Assembly: GCA_023265995.1 (NCBI GenBank)
Contig: JAHFSA010000001.1
Location: forward strand, 62,001 to 126,000
Reading direction: 5' to 3'
Source: Perlucidibaca sp.
GTDB taxonomy: Bacteria; Pseudomonadota; Gammaproteobacteria; Pseudomonadales; Moraxellaceae
DNA: 64,000 nt
A program made the translations under genes and the position numbers. This document shows positions 39,408 to 48,809 of the stretch, one piece after another (the first letter of the stretch is position 1; every line of letters begins with the position of its first letter). The notes under the pieces were generated by a model. It was not told the origin of the DNA. It was given only the letters and a program-made list of their open reading frames with translations, and did no database searches.

Positions 39408-39908
39408 CTACATCCGGGTGCCGAAGACCTGGGTCCAGTAGAGCGCGGGCTCGTCATTGGATCGAGCCACGGCCACTCCCGTTTCGCGCAGGGAGCAATC
39501 GACGATATTGGCCCGGTGGTGAGGGCTGCTCATCCAGCGGCTCACGACTTCTTCGGCATCCATCTGGCCGGCGGCGATGTTCTCGGCCACAGCCAGGTAG
39601 GCATACCCGACATCCTCGAGCCGGGCCGCGAGCTGCTTGCCGTCGTGGCTTTCGTGGCGCAGCTCATGATAGCGCGCCATGTCATCGCTCTGCCGGCGGG
39701 CCACCAGGGTCAGCGTGCTGTCGGGACGCATCGGCAGGCAGCCGACCTGCTGGCGTTTGGCGTTGATCAGGACGAGAACCTGATTGGCGAGGATCAGCAT
39801 TTCCCGGTCGACGAATACCGTTGCCGATGTGTTCGGATAGGGGTCGGCTGCGTGACTTTGTCCGCCTGCCAGCAGCAGCACGCACAGCAGCATGGTCAGG
39901 TGTTTCAT
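39408..39908 (-). CDS. Secreted CAP-domain protein
   Basis: MKHLTMLLCVLLLAGGQSHA signal peptide; SHDGKQLAARLEDVGYAYLAVAENIAAGQMDAEEVVSRWMSSPHHRANIVDCSLRETGVAV. Confidence 0.88.
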   Translation of the reverse strand: MKHLTMLLCVLLLAGGQSHAADPYPNTSATVFVDREMLILANQVLVLINAKRQQVGCLPMRPDSTLTLVARRQSDDMARYHELRHESHDGKQLAARLEDVGYAYLAVAENIAAGQMDAEEVVSRWMSSPHHRANIVDCSLRETGVAVARSNDEPALYWTQVFGTRM

Positions 39909-40296
39909 GAGTGGTCTCGGACGGCGCGAAGCCCTAACCCTTGGTGGTGCAGACATGGAGCAGCTGCGCCCCCCCTGGCATCACGCAGATTCTCGAGGAT
40001 CGCGATCAGCACTTCAAGATTGTGACGCGTCCAGTGCAGCTGGGCACTGCTGGCGCGACTCAGCCACCCGGCATCGTTGCGTTTGCACGGGGTTCTATGC
40101 GTGCATTCGGAGGTGACACCAGACCCGGAAGGTCGGGATGGATCTCCCTAAGTACTGACGACCACCGTGACTCCGGGAGGCTACCGGCTCTCAACATGAG
40201 CCTGATCAGCGGGGGAGACACATCACCCAGCTGGCTCTTTGCAAGATCTGCATTAGCCTCCCTTGAGTTCCTCATCAGCTGATGGCAACCACATAA

Positions 40297-40314
40297 ATAT
40301 TACAACCATCATAT
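40297..40314. promoter_or_regulatory. Operator-like site A (ATATKAYAACCATCATAT family)
   Basis: ATATTACAACCATCATAT, 16/18 identical to 42790-42807. Confidence 0.5.
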
Positions 40315-40358
40315 TAATGGATGAAAAAATGGCACCCCCGTCGCAGATGCCATTACGA

Positions 40359-40943
40359 TTACTCTGGAGCCAAGTGCTTAACCGCTGCCTTGAGCAACCC
40401 ATCAGAAAGACTGGCGTCATCGACAGCACGCGACAAAATCAAAGCTCCCACCATAGTGGACAGCGTCGCAAGCGCCTCCTCATGCGCAGCGGGCGTCCCC
40501 CAACCCTGCGACTGACGGGCAACCACATCAATCATCTCCTTGATGCGGCGCGTAGCAGCACGTCGGACTTCAGGTGCCTGGCGAGGCATTTCCGAACCCA
40601 AAGCTGCCACAGGACAGCCAACCTCGACGCCTATCCGATGTGCCTCGGAGAGATACGCACTCACTAGTGCATGCAACTCCTGTCCCGGAGGAGCGGCATT
40701 GGCAATCCCGGCCGCCAACGAAACTGCTTCGGCTCCAGCATGATCTGCCGCCTCGGCAAGCAATGCCTCGCGGGATGCAAAATGGGCGTAAAAGCCGCCA
40801 TGTGTCAGGCCCGCCGACTTCATGAGGTCCGCGATACCCGTCCCGTCGTATCCGCCTCGACGAATAGCTCGCGATGTCACCTCGACGATCCGATCGTGCG
40901 AGGCCTGCTTGCGATTAGTGCCGCTTGAGCCTGATGTCTTCAT
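40359..40943 (-). CDS. TetR/AcrR family regulator
   Basis: SHDRIVEVTSRAIRRGGYDGTGIADLMKSAGLTHGGFYAHFASREALLAEAADHA. Confidence 0.92.
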   Translation of the reverse strand: MKTSGSSGTNRKQASHDRIVEVTSRAIRRGGYDGTGIADLMKSAGLTHGGFYAHFASREALLAEAADHAGAEAVSLAAGIANAAPPGQELHALVSAYLSEAHRIGVEVGCPVAALGSEMPRQAPEVRRAATRRIKEMIDVVARQSQGWGTPAAHEEALATLSTMVGALILSRAVDDASLSDGLLKAAVKHLAPE

Positions 40944-40956
40944 GACGGTCATCATA
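40939..40956. promoter_or_regulatory. Operator-like site B upstream of TetR gene
   Basis: Minus strand ATATGATGACCGTCATGA, 14/18 identical to the 42790 site, at the TetR start codon; coordinates approximate. Confidence 0.5.
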
Positions 40957-41049
40957 TACGCTTTTATATTGGACGCAATATGGTCTCACCCAGCCCACGC
41001 TGGTCAGGGTGCATCAAGAAACTGCCGCTCAACCGGCGTCACCACCACA

Positions 41050-41679
41050 TCAAGGCTTCGACCCACCCTGCACCTTCAGGTATGCCACAGTCTCGATGGC
41101 CTGGACCTTGATATTCACTTTGAGCTCATCACTGACAATGGGCGCGTACTTACCCATCCCGAAGTCTGAACGCTTGAAACTGGTATTCGCCTCGAAACCC
41201 ACGGCTTGGGCACCCTCATAGGGCGGAGATGGCGGGCGCATGTCTAGCTTGGTCGCCAAGGTGACAGGCCTCGTGATGCCGTTAACGGTCAGATCACCAA
41301 CCACAGTGAACGTACCTCGGCGAACATCACCATCGGTAATCGCCCTGCTCTTGAATGTCAGCTCCGGGAACTGCTGACTTTTGAAAAACTCACCGGAATT
41401 GACCAACAAGTTGTTGAGCGTGGAAAAGGACGTATCCAGTGACTTCACCTTCATGACGACCTCGGCCCGGGAAAGCTCTGGATGATCCTGATTACCCCAG
41501 ATAGCCCCCGAGACAGCCTTGAAGACGCCACCCGATGTGGTAATGCCCCCATCGCGCCACGTGAAGCGAACCTGGGTATTGGCCGGATCTATGGTGTAGA
41601 CCACGACCCGGTCAGCGTGAGCCGACATGGCTGCCAGCACCAGGGCAGCAGCCGTCAACAGCTTCGAAATCACATTCAT
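41050..41679 (-). CDS. YceI family protein
   Basis: Signal peptide; YTIDPANTQVRFTWRDGGITTSGGVFKAVSGAIWGNQDHPELSRAEVVMKVKSLDT...FPELTFKSRAITDGDVRRGTFTVVGDLTVNGITRPVTL. Confidence 0.93.
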   Translation of the reverse strand: MNVISKLLTAAALVLAAMSAHADRVVVYTIDPANTQVRFTWRDGGITTSGGVFKAVSGAIWGNQDHPELSRAEVVMKVKSLDTSFSTLNNLLVNSGEFFKSQQFPELTFKSRAITDGDVRRGTFTVVGDLTVNGITRPVTLATKLDMRPPSPPYEGAQAVGFEANTSFKRSDFGMGKYAPIVSDELKVNIKVQAIETVAYLKVQGGSKP

Positions 41680-41687
41680 GCAACCTC

Positions 41688-42689
41688 TCACCGCATCTTG
41701 ATGACGACCTTACCTTTCGCACGCCCTGACTCCGCGTAATCCAAAGCATCCTTGGTCGCTGCAAACGGCACGACCCTATCAATGGTCGGCTTGATGATGC
41801 CGGCATCGATGAGCGACGTAATTTGGCTGAGCTGATCCCCACTGGCGCGCATGAACAGGAACGAATAACTGGCATCACGTCGCTTCGCTGCACGCCTGAC
41901 ACCGTAGCTCAATATGCTGAATACAAACTTGAGGAACCACGGCGCGCCGGATGCATCCGCGAAATCGGGGTCAGGCGGCCCTGCGATCCCGATGACCTTG
42001 CCACCAGGCTTGAGCACTTGCAGAGACTTCTTGAGCGTCTCCCCACCTTGCGTATCCAGCACCACGTCAAAGTCTTTCAGGACAGCGGCAAAATCGTCCT
42101 TCTTGTAGTCGACGACGATATCTGCACCAAGACGCTTGAGCATATCGGTGTTCGACGCACTCGCAGTGGTCGCAACGGTAGCGCCCAAATGCTTGGCCAG
42201 CTGAATGGCAAAAGTACCAACGCCACCAGAGCCGGCATGAATAAGGACTTTTTGCCCTTTCTTCAGCTTGCCCTTCTCAACCAGTGCCTGCCAGGCGGTC
42301 AAACCCACCAGAGGAATAGAGGCCGCCTCCTCCATGGATAGGGCCTTGGGCTTGAGAGCCAGGTCATCCTCCTTGATGGCAATACGCTCGGCAAAGGTAC
42401 CGATACGATCCTGATGCGGTCGTGCATAGACCTCATCACCCGGCTTGAATCGTTTGACTCGCGGCCCGACACGCACAACAACCCCTGCGAAATCATTCCC
42501 CATGATCAGCGGCAGGCGATAAGGCAAAAGCAGCTTGAAGGCGCCGTCCCGGATTTTCAGGTCGAGCGGGTTGATGCTCGCCGCATGGATCTCGACCAGG
42601 ACATCGTCAGCCTGCAATGTTGGCTCTGGCATCTCTGCCAGGTGCACCACATCTGCTTTGCCATATTTTTCAATGATGAATGCTTTCAT
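41688..42689 (-). CDS. NADP-dependent zinc-independent quinone oxidoreductase
   Basis: MKAFIIEKYGKADVVHLAEMPEPTLQADDVLVEIHAASINPLDLKIRDG...VLIHAGSGGVGTFAIQLAKHLGATVATTAS. Confidence 0.93.
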   Translation of the reverse strand: MKAFIIEKYGKADVVHLAEMPEPTLQADDVLVEIHAASINPLDLKIRDGAFKLLLPYRLPLIMGNDFAGVVVRVGPRVKRFKPGDEVYARPHQDRIGTFAERIAIKEDDLALKPKALSMEEAASIPLVGLTAWQALVEKGKLKKGQKVLIHAGSGGVGTFAIQLAKHLGATVATTASASNTDMLKRLGADIVVDYKKDDFAAVLKDFDVVLDTQGGETLKKSLQVLKPGGKVIGIAGPPDPDFADASGAPWFLKFVFSILSYGVRRAAKRRDASYSFLFMRASGDQLSQITSLIDAGIIKPTIDRVVPFAATKDALDYAESGRAKGKVVIKMR

Positions 42690-42789
42690 TAAGTGATCTC
42701 TACTCGCTAACGACTTTGTGCTCATCTTGCCCAACCGACGCCGATGAAAACCTCCATCACCTGCGTTTGGGCGAAGCGCTTACCAAGAA

Positions 42790-42807
42790 ATATGATAACC
42801 ATCATAT
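42790..42807. promoter_or_regulatory. Operator-like site C upstream of quinone oxidoreductase
   Basis: ATATGAT-AACC-ATCATAT, perfect 7-bp arms. Confidence 0.6.
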
Positions 42808-42914
42808 AAAATGTCAATCAGAAAAGCCGCCACTCATCCATAACGCACCATCAACCAAGATGAATCCATTGCCCGACCCTCGGTCTGCATGACCAACACT
42901 CACCTACTTCCATA

Positions 42915-42929
42915 AATAACCAAGTTATG
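42915..42929. promoter_or_regulatory. AATAACCAAGTTATT operator, site 1
   Basis: AATAACCAAGTTATG, 13 bp upstream of TetR ATG (42943); 14/15 match. Confidence 0.75.
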
Positions 42930-42942
42930 ACACCATGCCTGC

Positions 42943-43632
42943 ATGCTTACAGATAACACCTCCACTGATGTTCGTACTCGTCTCGTTGACGCGACGATCC
43001 GCGTTCTGGCAACGCACGGCCCCTCCGAGATCAAAGCGCGATCGGTCTCGAAAGAGGCCGGCCTCTCGACCATGGGTGTCTATACCTATTTCGGGGGCGT
43101 TCCAGAGCTTCTGCAGGCCGCTGCAGATGAGGGATTCAAGCGTCTGGCTACTGTCTTCGAGCGGTCCCTGACCACAAGCAATCCTGTAACCGACCTCTGC
43201 GCCATGGTGTTGGCTTGCCGCACGTTTGCTCGCCGCAATCCTCATCTGTATGACTTGATGTTTGGTCTGTCCATTGATGGCAGGTATAGCTCCTCGCATG
43301 GCAGCTCTGCGATGACGCCAGGGCAGTCCGTAGCATTCAGAGCGACCTATACAGTGCTGGTCGATGCCTGCACCCGTTTGGTAGATAGCGGGTTTGTTCC
43401 CAAGGTCGACCCGGTCTTGATCGCACTTCAGCTGTGGAGCGCCGCGCATGGCTTCATCATGCTTGAGCTCTCCGGTTACTTTGCTGATGTCATTGATCCG
43501 CCGGCGGAGATTCTGGTGCCGATGTGCAACCACGTAGTGATCGGCATCGGCGCAAATCCGGAAACGGTAACATCTGCCACTGCCGCCGCACTCTCCAGCC
43601 TGCAGGCCGAGCTCAATACCATACCAACCTAA
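42943..43632 (+). CDS. TetR/AcrR family regulator
   Basis: RTRLVDATIRVLATHGPSEIKARSVSKEAGLSTMGVYTYFGGVPELLQAAADEGF...IALQLWSAAHGFIMLELSGYF. Confidence 0.92.
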   Translation: MLTDNTSTDVRTRLVDATIRVLATHGPSEIKARSVSKEAGLSTMGVYTYFGGVPELLQAAADEGFKRLATVFERSLTTSNPVTDLCAMVLACRTFARRNPHLYDLMFGLSIDGRYSSSHGSSAMTPGQSVAFRATYTVLVDACTRLVDSGFVPKVDPVLIALQLWSAAHGFIMLELSGYFADVIDPPAEILVPMCNHVVIGIGANPETVTSATAAALSSLQAELNTIPT

Positions 43633-43645
43633 TATGCACAGCCTC

Positions 43646-43669
43646 GGCATGACTTCCCGGAGTCATGCC
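43646..43669. terminator. Hairpin between convergent TetR and GMC genes
   Basis: GGCATGACT-TCCCGG-AGTCATGCC, perfect 9-bp arms. Confidence 0.5.
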
Positions 43670-45261
43670 TCCGGGATCTGTGCCATCGCATACTCGGCCA
43701 GTGCCGTAATCGTCAGCGCCGGATTGACCCCAGGATTCGCCGGCATCGCCGCCGCATCACACACCAGCAAGTTCTGGTAGCCAAAGACACGCAGGTTTCG
43801 ATCAATCACACCGCTGGAAACATCACTCCCGATGACAGCCCCACCCAGCATGTGAGCAGTGGTCGGAATGTTTCCCAGCGCCTCGAGCACGTTGCTTTGG
43901 GCAATGCCACCCGTGTGCTGCGCCAACCATTGAGCGGCCTGGTTCCCGGCCTCGATGTATGTCGGATTTGGCTTGTCGAGGCTCTGCTCAGTCGCCATGC
44001 GGTAGCCTCGCCCAAACCAACGCTTGCGCGCACGCAATGCGATCGCGTTATCCAGCGTCTGCATAACCAGCAACAGCACCGTGCGGCGACTCCAGCCACC
44101 AGGCCACAGCGTCTCCAGCCATTGAACCGGATGCCGCAGGATGCGACCCAGCCACTTGAGCGGCCGGGTGAGGCGATTACCCTCTCCCACCAGCACCGTG
44201 TAAAGCAGACTCAGGAAATCCGCATTACGACCGTAGGTGAGAAACTCGATGTGGGTGTCCTGATTGACATGCACGCTGCTACTGGCGGTGACGTCATTCC
44301 AGGTTTGCCGATCCTCAGGCAGGCGCACGGTCAGGATGGATTCACTGTTCGTGCGAACCAACTCACCGAGGCGGTCACTGATTCGGGGTAATGAGCCGCC
44401 ATGCTTGCAGTTGGCCAGCAGTTCGTTGGTACCCAGTGTTCCACCCGCGAAAACCACACCGCGGGCAGTATGGGTCTGTCGCCCAGTGGCAAACCATTTG
44501 CCCGGTCGCTGCGTGGTCACGCGATAGCCATCACTGCCATCGGTGGCACCGATCGGCGTCACGTCAACGACCTCGCGCTCGGCCAGTATCTGCACGCCGC
44601 GCTTTTCTGCGAACCACAGATAGTTCTTCGTCAGTGTGTTCGCGGCACCCGTACGGCACCCCACCAGGCAGGCACCACAACGTGTGCAGCCGGTACGATC
44701 AGGCCCCTCTCCGCCGAAATACGGATCCTTTACGGTCTTGCCCGGCTCGCCAAAAAACACACCCGTGGGTGCCCGGGTAAACGTGTCCGCACTCCCGAAA
44801 TGCTCTGCCATCTCACGGATCAGTTGCTGGTTTGGCGAGTCGAAAGACACCGTCCTGACGCCAAGCATATGCTCGGCCATGTCGTAGTGCGGCTGCAGTT
44901 GCCCACCCCAATCACCCAGCATGTTCCATTGCGCGTCCTCAAAGAACTCCGGCTTGGCGCGAAGCAAAACGCCACCGTATACAACGCTGCCACCACCCAC
45001 GGCGATCTGGCAAAACGTGAACACATGACGAAACATCCGCATGCGCATGATGCCTTTCATACCCAGCAGAGGCGCCCAGAAGTATTTGCGGAACTGCCAG
45101 GTCGACTGAGGCAGGTCTTCGTCACGGTAGCGCCGCCCGCGCTCCAGCACGCCAACGCGATAGCCCTTCTCCGCAAGGCGCAGGGCGGAAACACTGCCTC
45201 CAAAGCCGGAGCCAATCACCAGCCAATCAAAGTCAAAAGCACTGCTTGTCATCATGCACAC
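43663..45261 (-). CDS. GMC family oxidoreductase, cholesterol oxidase (ChoD)-like
   Basis: FDWLVIGSGFGGSVSALRLAEKGYRVGVLERGRRYRDEDLP...YFGGEGPDRTGCTRCGACLVGCRTGAANTLTKNYLWFAEKRG...VCDAAAMPANPGVNPALTITALAEYAM. Confidence 0.9.
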   Translation of the reverse strand: MCMMTSSAFDFDWLVIGSGFGGSVSALRLAEKGYRVGVLERGRRYRDEDLPQSTWQFRKYFWAPLLGMKGIMRMRMFRHVFTFCQIAVGGGSVVYGGVLLRAKPEFFEDAQWNMLGDWGGQLQPHYDMAEHMLGVRTVSFDSPNQQLIREMAEHFGSADTFTRAPTGVFFGEPGKTVKDPYFGGEGPDRTGCTRCGACLVGCRTGAANTLTKNYLWFAEKRGVQILAEREVVDVTPIGATDGSDGYRVTTQRPGKWFATGRQTHTARGVVFAGGTLGTNELLANCKHGGSLPRISDRLGELVRTNSESILTVRLPEDRQTWNDVTASSSVHVNQDTHIEFLTYGRNADFLSLLYTVLVGEGNRLTRPLKWLGRILRHPVQWLETLWPGGWSRRTVLLLVMQTLDNAIALRARKRWFGRGYRMATEQSLDKPNPTYIEAGNQAAQWLAQHTGGIAQSNVLEALGNIPTTAHMLGGAVIGSDVSSGVIDRNLRVFGYQNLLVCDAAAMPANPGVNPALTITALAEYAMAQIPEA

Positions 45262-45274
45262 CCCGTATTAAGTG

Positions 45275-46747
45275 CTAGTTTCCAGCCACCGCATGCTCTG
45301 ACTTCCACAGGCCTTTCAACTTCATCTTGTCGATCTTGCCCACGGCATTCTTGGGCAGTGCCTCGATGATGCAGATCTTCGAAGGCCTCTTGAAACGTGT
45401 CAGTCGGTCGGCACAGTGTTCACGCAGTACTTCCGCAGTCACCGTGAACCCAGGGCGAGGCGCGACAAAGGCCACCACGGTTTCACCGAATGTCGCATCG
45501 GGAACGCCGATCACCCCTGCCTCGAGCACACCTGAAAACTCGGACAGTGCATCCTCGATTTCCTTGGGATAAATGTTCTCGCCACCACGAATGATCATTT
45601 CCTTCAGGCGCCCGACGATCGAGAGATAGCCATCCTCGTCGATACGCCCAGTATCTCCCGTTCGCAGCCAGCCATTGACGATGGTCTTCGCCGTTTCTTC
45701 GGGCTTGCCCAGATAGCCGCGCATGACATTCGCCCCTTGCACCAGAATTTCGCCAACTTCTCCTTGTGGCAAATGCTTGCCGTCGGGATCCGCAATCGCA
45801 ATGCGCTGGCCAACGAAGGGCAATCCAACGGTGCCGACTTTGCGCAGGCCATCGAAGGGGTTGATGGTGGATGCGCAGGTGCCTTCCGACAGGCCATAAC
45901 CTTCCACCAGCGGGAAGCCGTAACGTGTCTCGAAGCTCTTGAGCAGCTCCGCCGACGCAGGCGCCGCCCCGCAGATACCGTAGCGAAGGCTGGACGTGTC
46001 TGGCTTGATCTCGACCGGCAGTGCATTGAGCAGCGTGTAAATTGTCGGCACGGCAGAGAAATAGGTCGGGCGCAACTGCTCGACATCCTGGAAGAAGGTG
46101 TTGAGGCTGAAACGTTCCCTGATCGTGACGTGACCGCCAGCGGATAACGGCGTCAGGATGCTCACCACGATGCCATTGACATGAAACAGCGGGAGCACCA
46201 GCAAGCAATGGTCGGCCCGCGTGATCTTGAGTGATTGCCGTCCCATCTCCGACATGGCTTCGATGTTGGCATGGTCAAGCATCACACCCTTCGGCAGGCC
46301 GGTGGTGCCACTGGTGTAAATCAGCAGCGCCAGCGCATCGCTGTCCTCGACTGGCGCTCCCCTATGAGCAGGCCCGACGGCCAGCCAGGCAACCGGCAAG
46401 GACTTCACTTCTGACGAGGCGAGCTGGTCGCCATCATGGACGACAAGCTTCGAACCTGAGTCGATGATCTGATGGGTAGCCTCCTTGACGGTCAACCCGG
46501 GATTGATCGGCGTGACCGCTGCACCCAGCCGCCAGGCGGCAAACATCGCCACCACAAACTCCACCTGGTTGGGCAACATCAGAGCGACAACATCGCCAGC
46601 TCCGATACCCAGCCCGGAAAACACTCCCGCCGCCGCCAGCACCCTGGAATGAAATGCGCTGTTGGACAAGGTCGTGCTGGCATCTGCAATACACGGCGCA
46701 TCAGGCGCGGACGCTGCACGCCAATCCGATAGCTTTGAAAATCGCAT
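45275..46747 (-). CDS. AMP-dependent acyl-CoA synthetase/ligase
   Basis: LLIYTSGTTGLPKGVMLDHANI...GYGLSEGTCASTINP...WLRTGDTGRIDEDGYLSIVGRLKEMIIRGGENIYPKEIEDAL...LPKNAVGKIDK. Confidence 0.94.
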   Translation of the reverse strand: MRFSKLSDWRAASAPDAPCIADASTTLSNSAFHSRVLAAAGVFSGLGIGAGDVVALMLPNQVEFVVAMFAAWRLGAAVTPINPGLTVKEATHQIIDSGSKLVVHDGDQLASSEVKSLPVAWLAVGPAHRGAPVEDSDALALLIYTSGTTGLPKGVMLDHANIEAMSEMGRQSLKITRADHCLLVLPLFHVNGIVVSILTPLSAGGHVTIRERFSLNTFFQDVEQLRPTYFSAVPTIYTLLNALPVEIKPDTSSLRYGICGAAPASAELLKSFETRYGFPLVEGYGLSEGTCASTINPFDGLRKVGTVGLPFVGQRIAIADPDGKHLPQGEVGEILVQGANVMRGYLGKPEETAKTIVNGWLRTGDTGRIDEDGYLSIVGRLKEMIIRGGENIYPKEIEDALSEFSGVLEAGVIGVPDATFGETVVAFVAPRPGFTVTAEVLREHCADRLTRFKRPSKICIIEALPKNAVGKIDKMKLKGLWKSEHAVAGN

Positions 46748-46770
46748 GCTGACTCCCTCCTCGCTCCGGC

Positions 46771-47706
46771 TCAATTGGCAACCCCAAGCAGATGCTTCGT
46801 CAGGAACGCGGTCTGATCCGTTGCCAGCTCCTCAAAGGCCTCGCCCAGGTAGAACGCGAAGTGGCCTGCGGAATACCGCTTGATTTCGCCATGTGGCGCA
46901 CGACTCGCGAGGGCGATTGTCTGCTCCGGTGGCGTCACCGTGTCGGTGGTGCTGACACAGAACAGGATGGGCATTTTGACTTTGGCTGCAGAGCGCCCCG
47001 GCCGATACGTGGCAATCTCCGGAATCACTCGGGCGGCGACATGATTGACGAACTTATGTCCCTTCGGAATGAGCGCCAGGTAACCCTCAAGGGCATCATG
47101 TGCATTCATCAAGGCAGGCTGTCCCGGTGCAGCGGCAATCGGCACCATCACCGGCGGCCGCCCAAACAGCTTGGCCGCATAATCGCGAAAGATGACGGGC
47201 ATCATTTTTACGGACTCGCCAAAACCCAATGCGGCTGCTGACGCCAGCCCGTCAGTGAACGGGCACTGGCTGATGGCTGCCTTGAGTTCGGGATGTTTGC
47301 TGGCCACTTGAATCGCATGACCGCCACCAAACGAGCTCCCCCAGACTGCGATGCGACTACCGTCGACATCAGGGTAGCCTTTGACATAGTCCAGAGCTGC
47401 ATCCCAGTCTGCCAACTGACGCTTCACGGACATCAGCTGACGTGGGGTACCGCCGCTGTCACCAAAATAGCGGTACGTGAATGCCAGGGAAGCGATCCCT
47501 GCTGCGGCAAATCGCTCAGCATAGGCATCCAGACGCATTTCGCGAACCGCACCCAGGCCATGGCCAAGAACAACAACCGGTGGCCGCTTGACGCCTGCCG
47601 GCAGGTATAGCCATGCCGAGCAATAGGTCTCACCCGAATTGAAGCGGATGTCCCGACGCGTGAACTCGCGGGGAGCCTGGCTCCCGTTTTTCTGAGATTT
47701 GGTCAT
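46771..47706 (-). CDS. Alpha/beta hydrolase (dienelactone-hydrolase-like)
   Basis: PPVVVLGHGLGAVREMRLDAYAERFAAAGIASLAFTYRYFGDSGG...RIAVWGSSFGGGHAIQVA. Confidence 0.9.
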   Translation of the reverse strand: MTKSQKNGSQAPREFTRRDIRFNSGETYCSAWLYLPAGVKRPPVVVLGHGLGAVREMRLDAYAERFAAAGIASLAFTYRYFGDSGGTPRQLMSVKRQLADWDAALDYVKGYPDVDGSRIAVWGSSFGGGHAIQVASKHPELKAAISQCPFTDGLASAAALGFGESVKMMPVIFRDYAAKLFGRPPVMVPIAAAPGQPALMNAHDALEGYLALIPKGHKFVNHVAARVIPEIATYRPGRSAAKVKMPILFCVSTTDTVTPPEQTIALASRAPHGEIKRYSAGHFAFYLGEAFEELATDQTAFLTKHLLGVAN

Positions 47707-48677
47707 TGCTCACTCCCGTTGCTTATCGAGGAAAACCGACCGCCATTCAACACAGCGTCATAGGTGGCCGGGGTATACAGCGGCAAGTCACCACGGCGAT
47801 CGGTGTCCGCCATGTAGTCGAGCATCAGGTCCTGCGCCTCTTTGGTCGGCAGCACCTTGAGGAACTCGGTACGCTCCACATGCAAGCCCTCCTCAAGCGA
47901 CATAAATCCGCCGATGTTCACCGAGCGCTTGATCGCCGTTATCCCCCCTCTCGGCCTCGAGCCCAGGTATTGCCCAAGAGCAACAGCCCGCTCGATCAGC
48001 TCTGCCGGCGCCACCACTTCGTCGACATAGCCAATCTCAAGCGCCTTCTGGGGAGATGCAGGGCGCCCCTCAAGCATCATCATGAGGGCCCGGTGGGCAC
48101 CGATCAGTCGCGGCAGACGTTGGGTACCGCCACCGCCAGGATTGAATCCAAGGAGAATCTCGGGCTGGCCGATGAAGAAATCCCCATCCGCCATCAGACG
48201 CACGTCGCAAGCCAGAGCAAGCTCGCTCCCGATCCCCAATGCCGAACCGTTAAGGGCCGCGATGAAAATGACGCCGCTGGTGTTCATGCGGAAAAGTGTG
48301 TTGTGAAACCGATCAAGCTCCACCGCGCCCGATAGCGGCGTCATGGCTGCCACCGCCGATAACCCTGGTGTCCGGCGGACCGTGGAGGCCGTCCGGGCAA
48401 TCGCCGATGCCGCGCTACGCCCAACGATCGGAGTGGCCTTGCCTCCCTCTTGCAGCCAGCGAACATCGGCGTGGCCAATGAAACGACCAGGATGTGTCCC
48501 GGTCAGAATCACCGCCGAAACGGATGTATCAGACTCGACCCGGTCCACCAGCGTGGTCAGCGCATTGGCAATGTCTGGCCCCAACTCTCCACGAGGGCCT
48601 CCATCCAGTCTTGCGATCAGAACAGAGCCTCGGGTCTCTAAAGCAATCGGCCCTAGCTGTGTATGTGTCTTCGTCAT
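47703..48677 (-). CDS. Enoyl-CoA hydratase/isomerase
   Basis: IFIAALNGSALGIGSELALACDVRLMADGDFFIGQPEILLGFNPGGGGTQRLPRLIGAHRALMMMLEGR; overlaps hydrolase start by 4 bp. Confidence 0.92.
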   Translation of the reverse strand: MTKTHTQLGPIALETRGSVLIARLDGGPRGELGPDIANALTTLVDRVESDTSVSAVILTGTHPGRFIGHADVRWLQEGGKATPIVGRSAASAIARTASTVRRTPGLSAVAAMTPLSGAVELDRFHNTLFRMNTSGVIFIAALNGSALGIGSELALACDVRLMADGDFFIGQPEILLGFNPGGGGTQRLPRLIGAHRALMMMLEGRPASPQKALEIGYVDEVVAPAELIERAVALGQYLGSRPRGGITAIKRSVNIGGFMSLEEGLHVERTEFLKVLPTKEAQDLMLDYMADTDRRGDLPLYTPATYDAVLNGGRFSSISNGSEQ

Positions 48678-48737
48678 GTCTTCGATCCTCTTGTTGGGAG
48701 AGCCCTACGCCCTCCTTGGATAACTCACTGCCTTCGA

Positions 48738-48781
48738 TCATGAATAACTTGGTTATTTGACAATAACCAAGTTATTCATGA
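48738..48781. promoter_or_regulatory. AATAACCAAGTTATT operators, sites 2 and 3, in a perfect inverted repeat
   Basis: TCATGAATAACTTGGTTATT-TGAC-AATAACCAAGTTATTCATGA, 20-bp perfect arms; 15-mers at 48743-48757 and 48762-48776. Confidence 0.85.
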
Positions 48782-48809
48782 AATGCAACATGCCCGCCAT
48801 AACGCACGC

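Noticed and set aside
40263-40667. 134-aa + strand ORF at the left edge of the accessory block
   Set aside because: Antisense to the TetR gene 40359-40943 and not protein-like.
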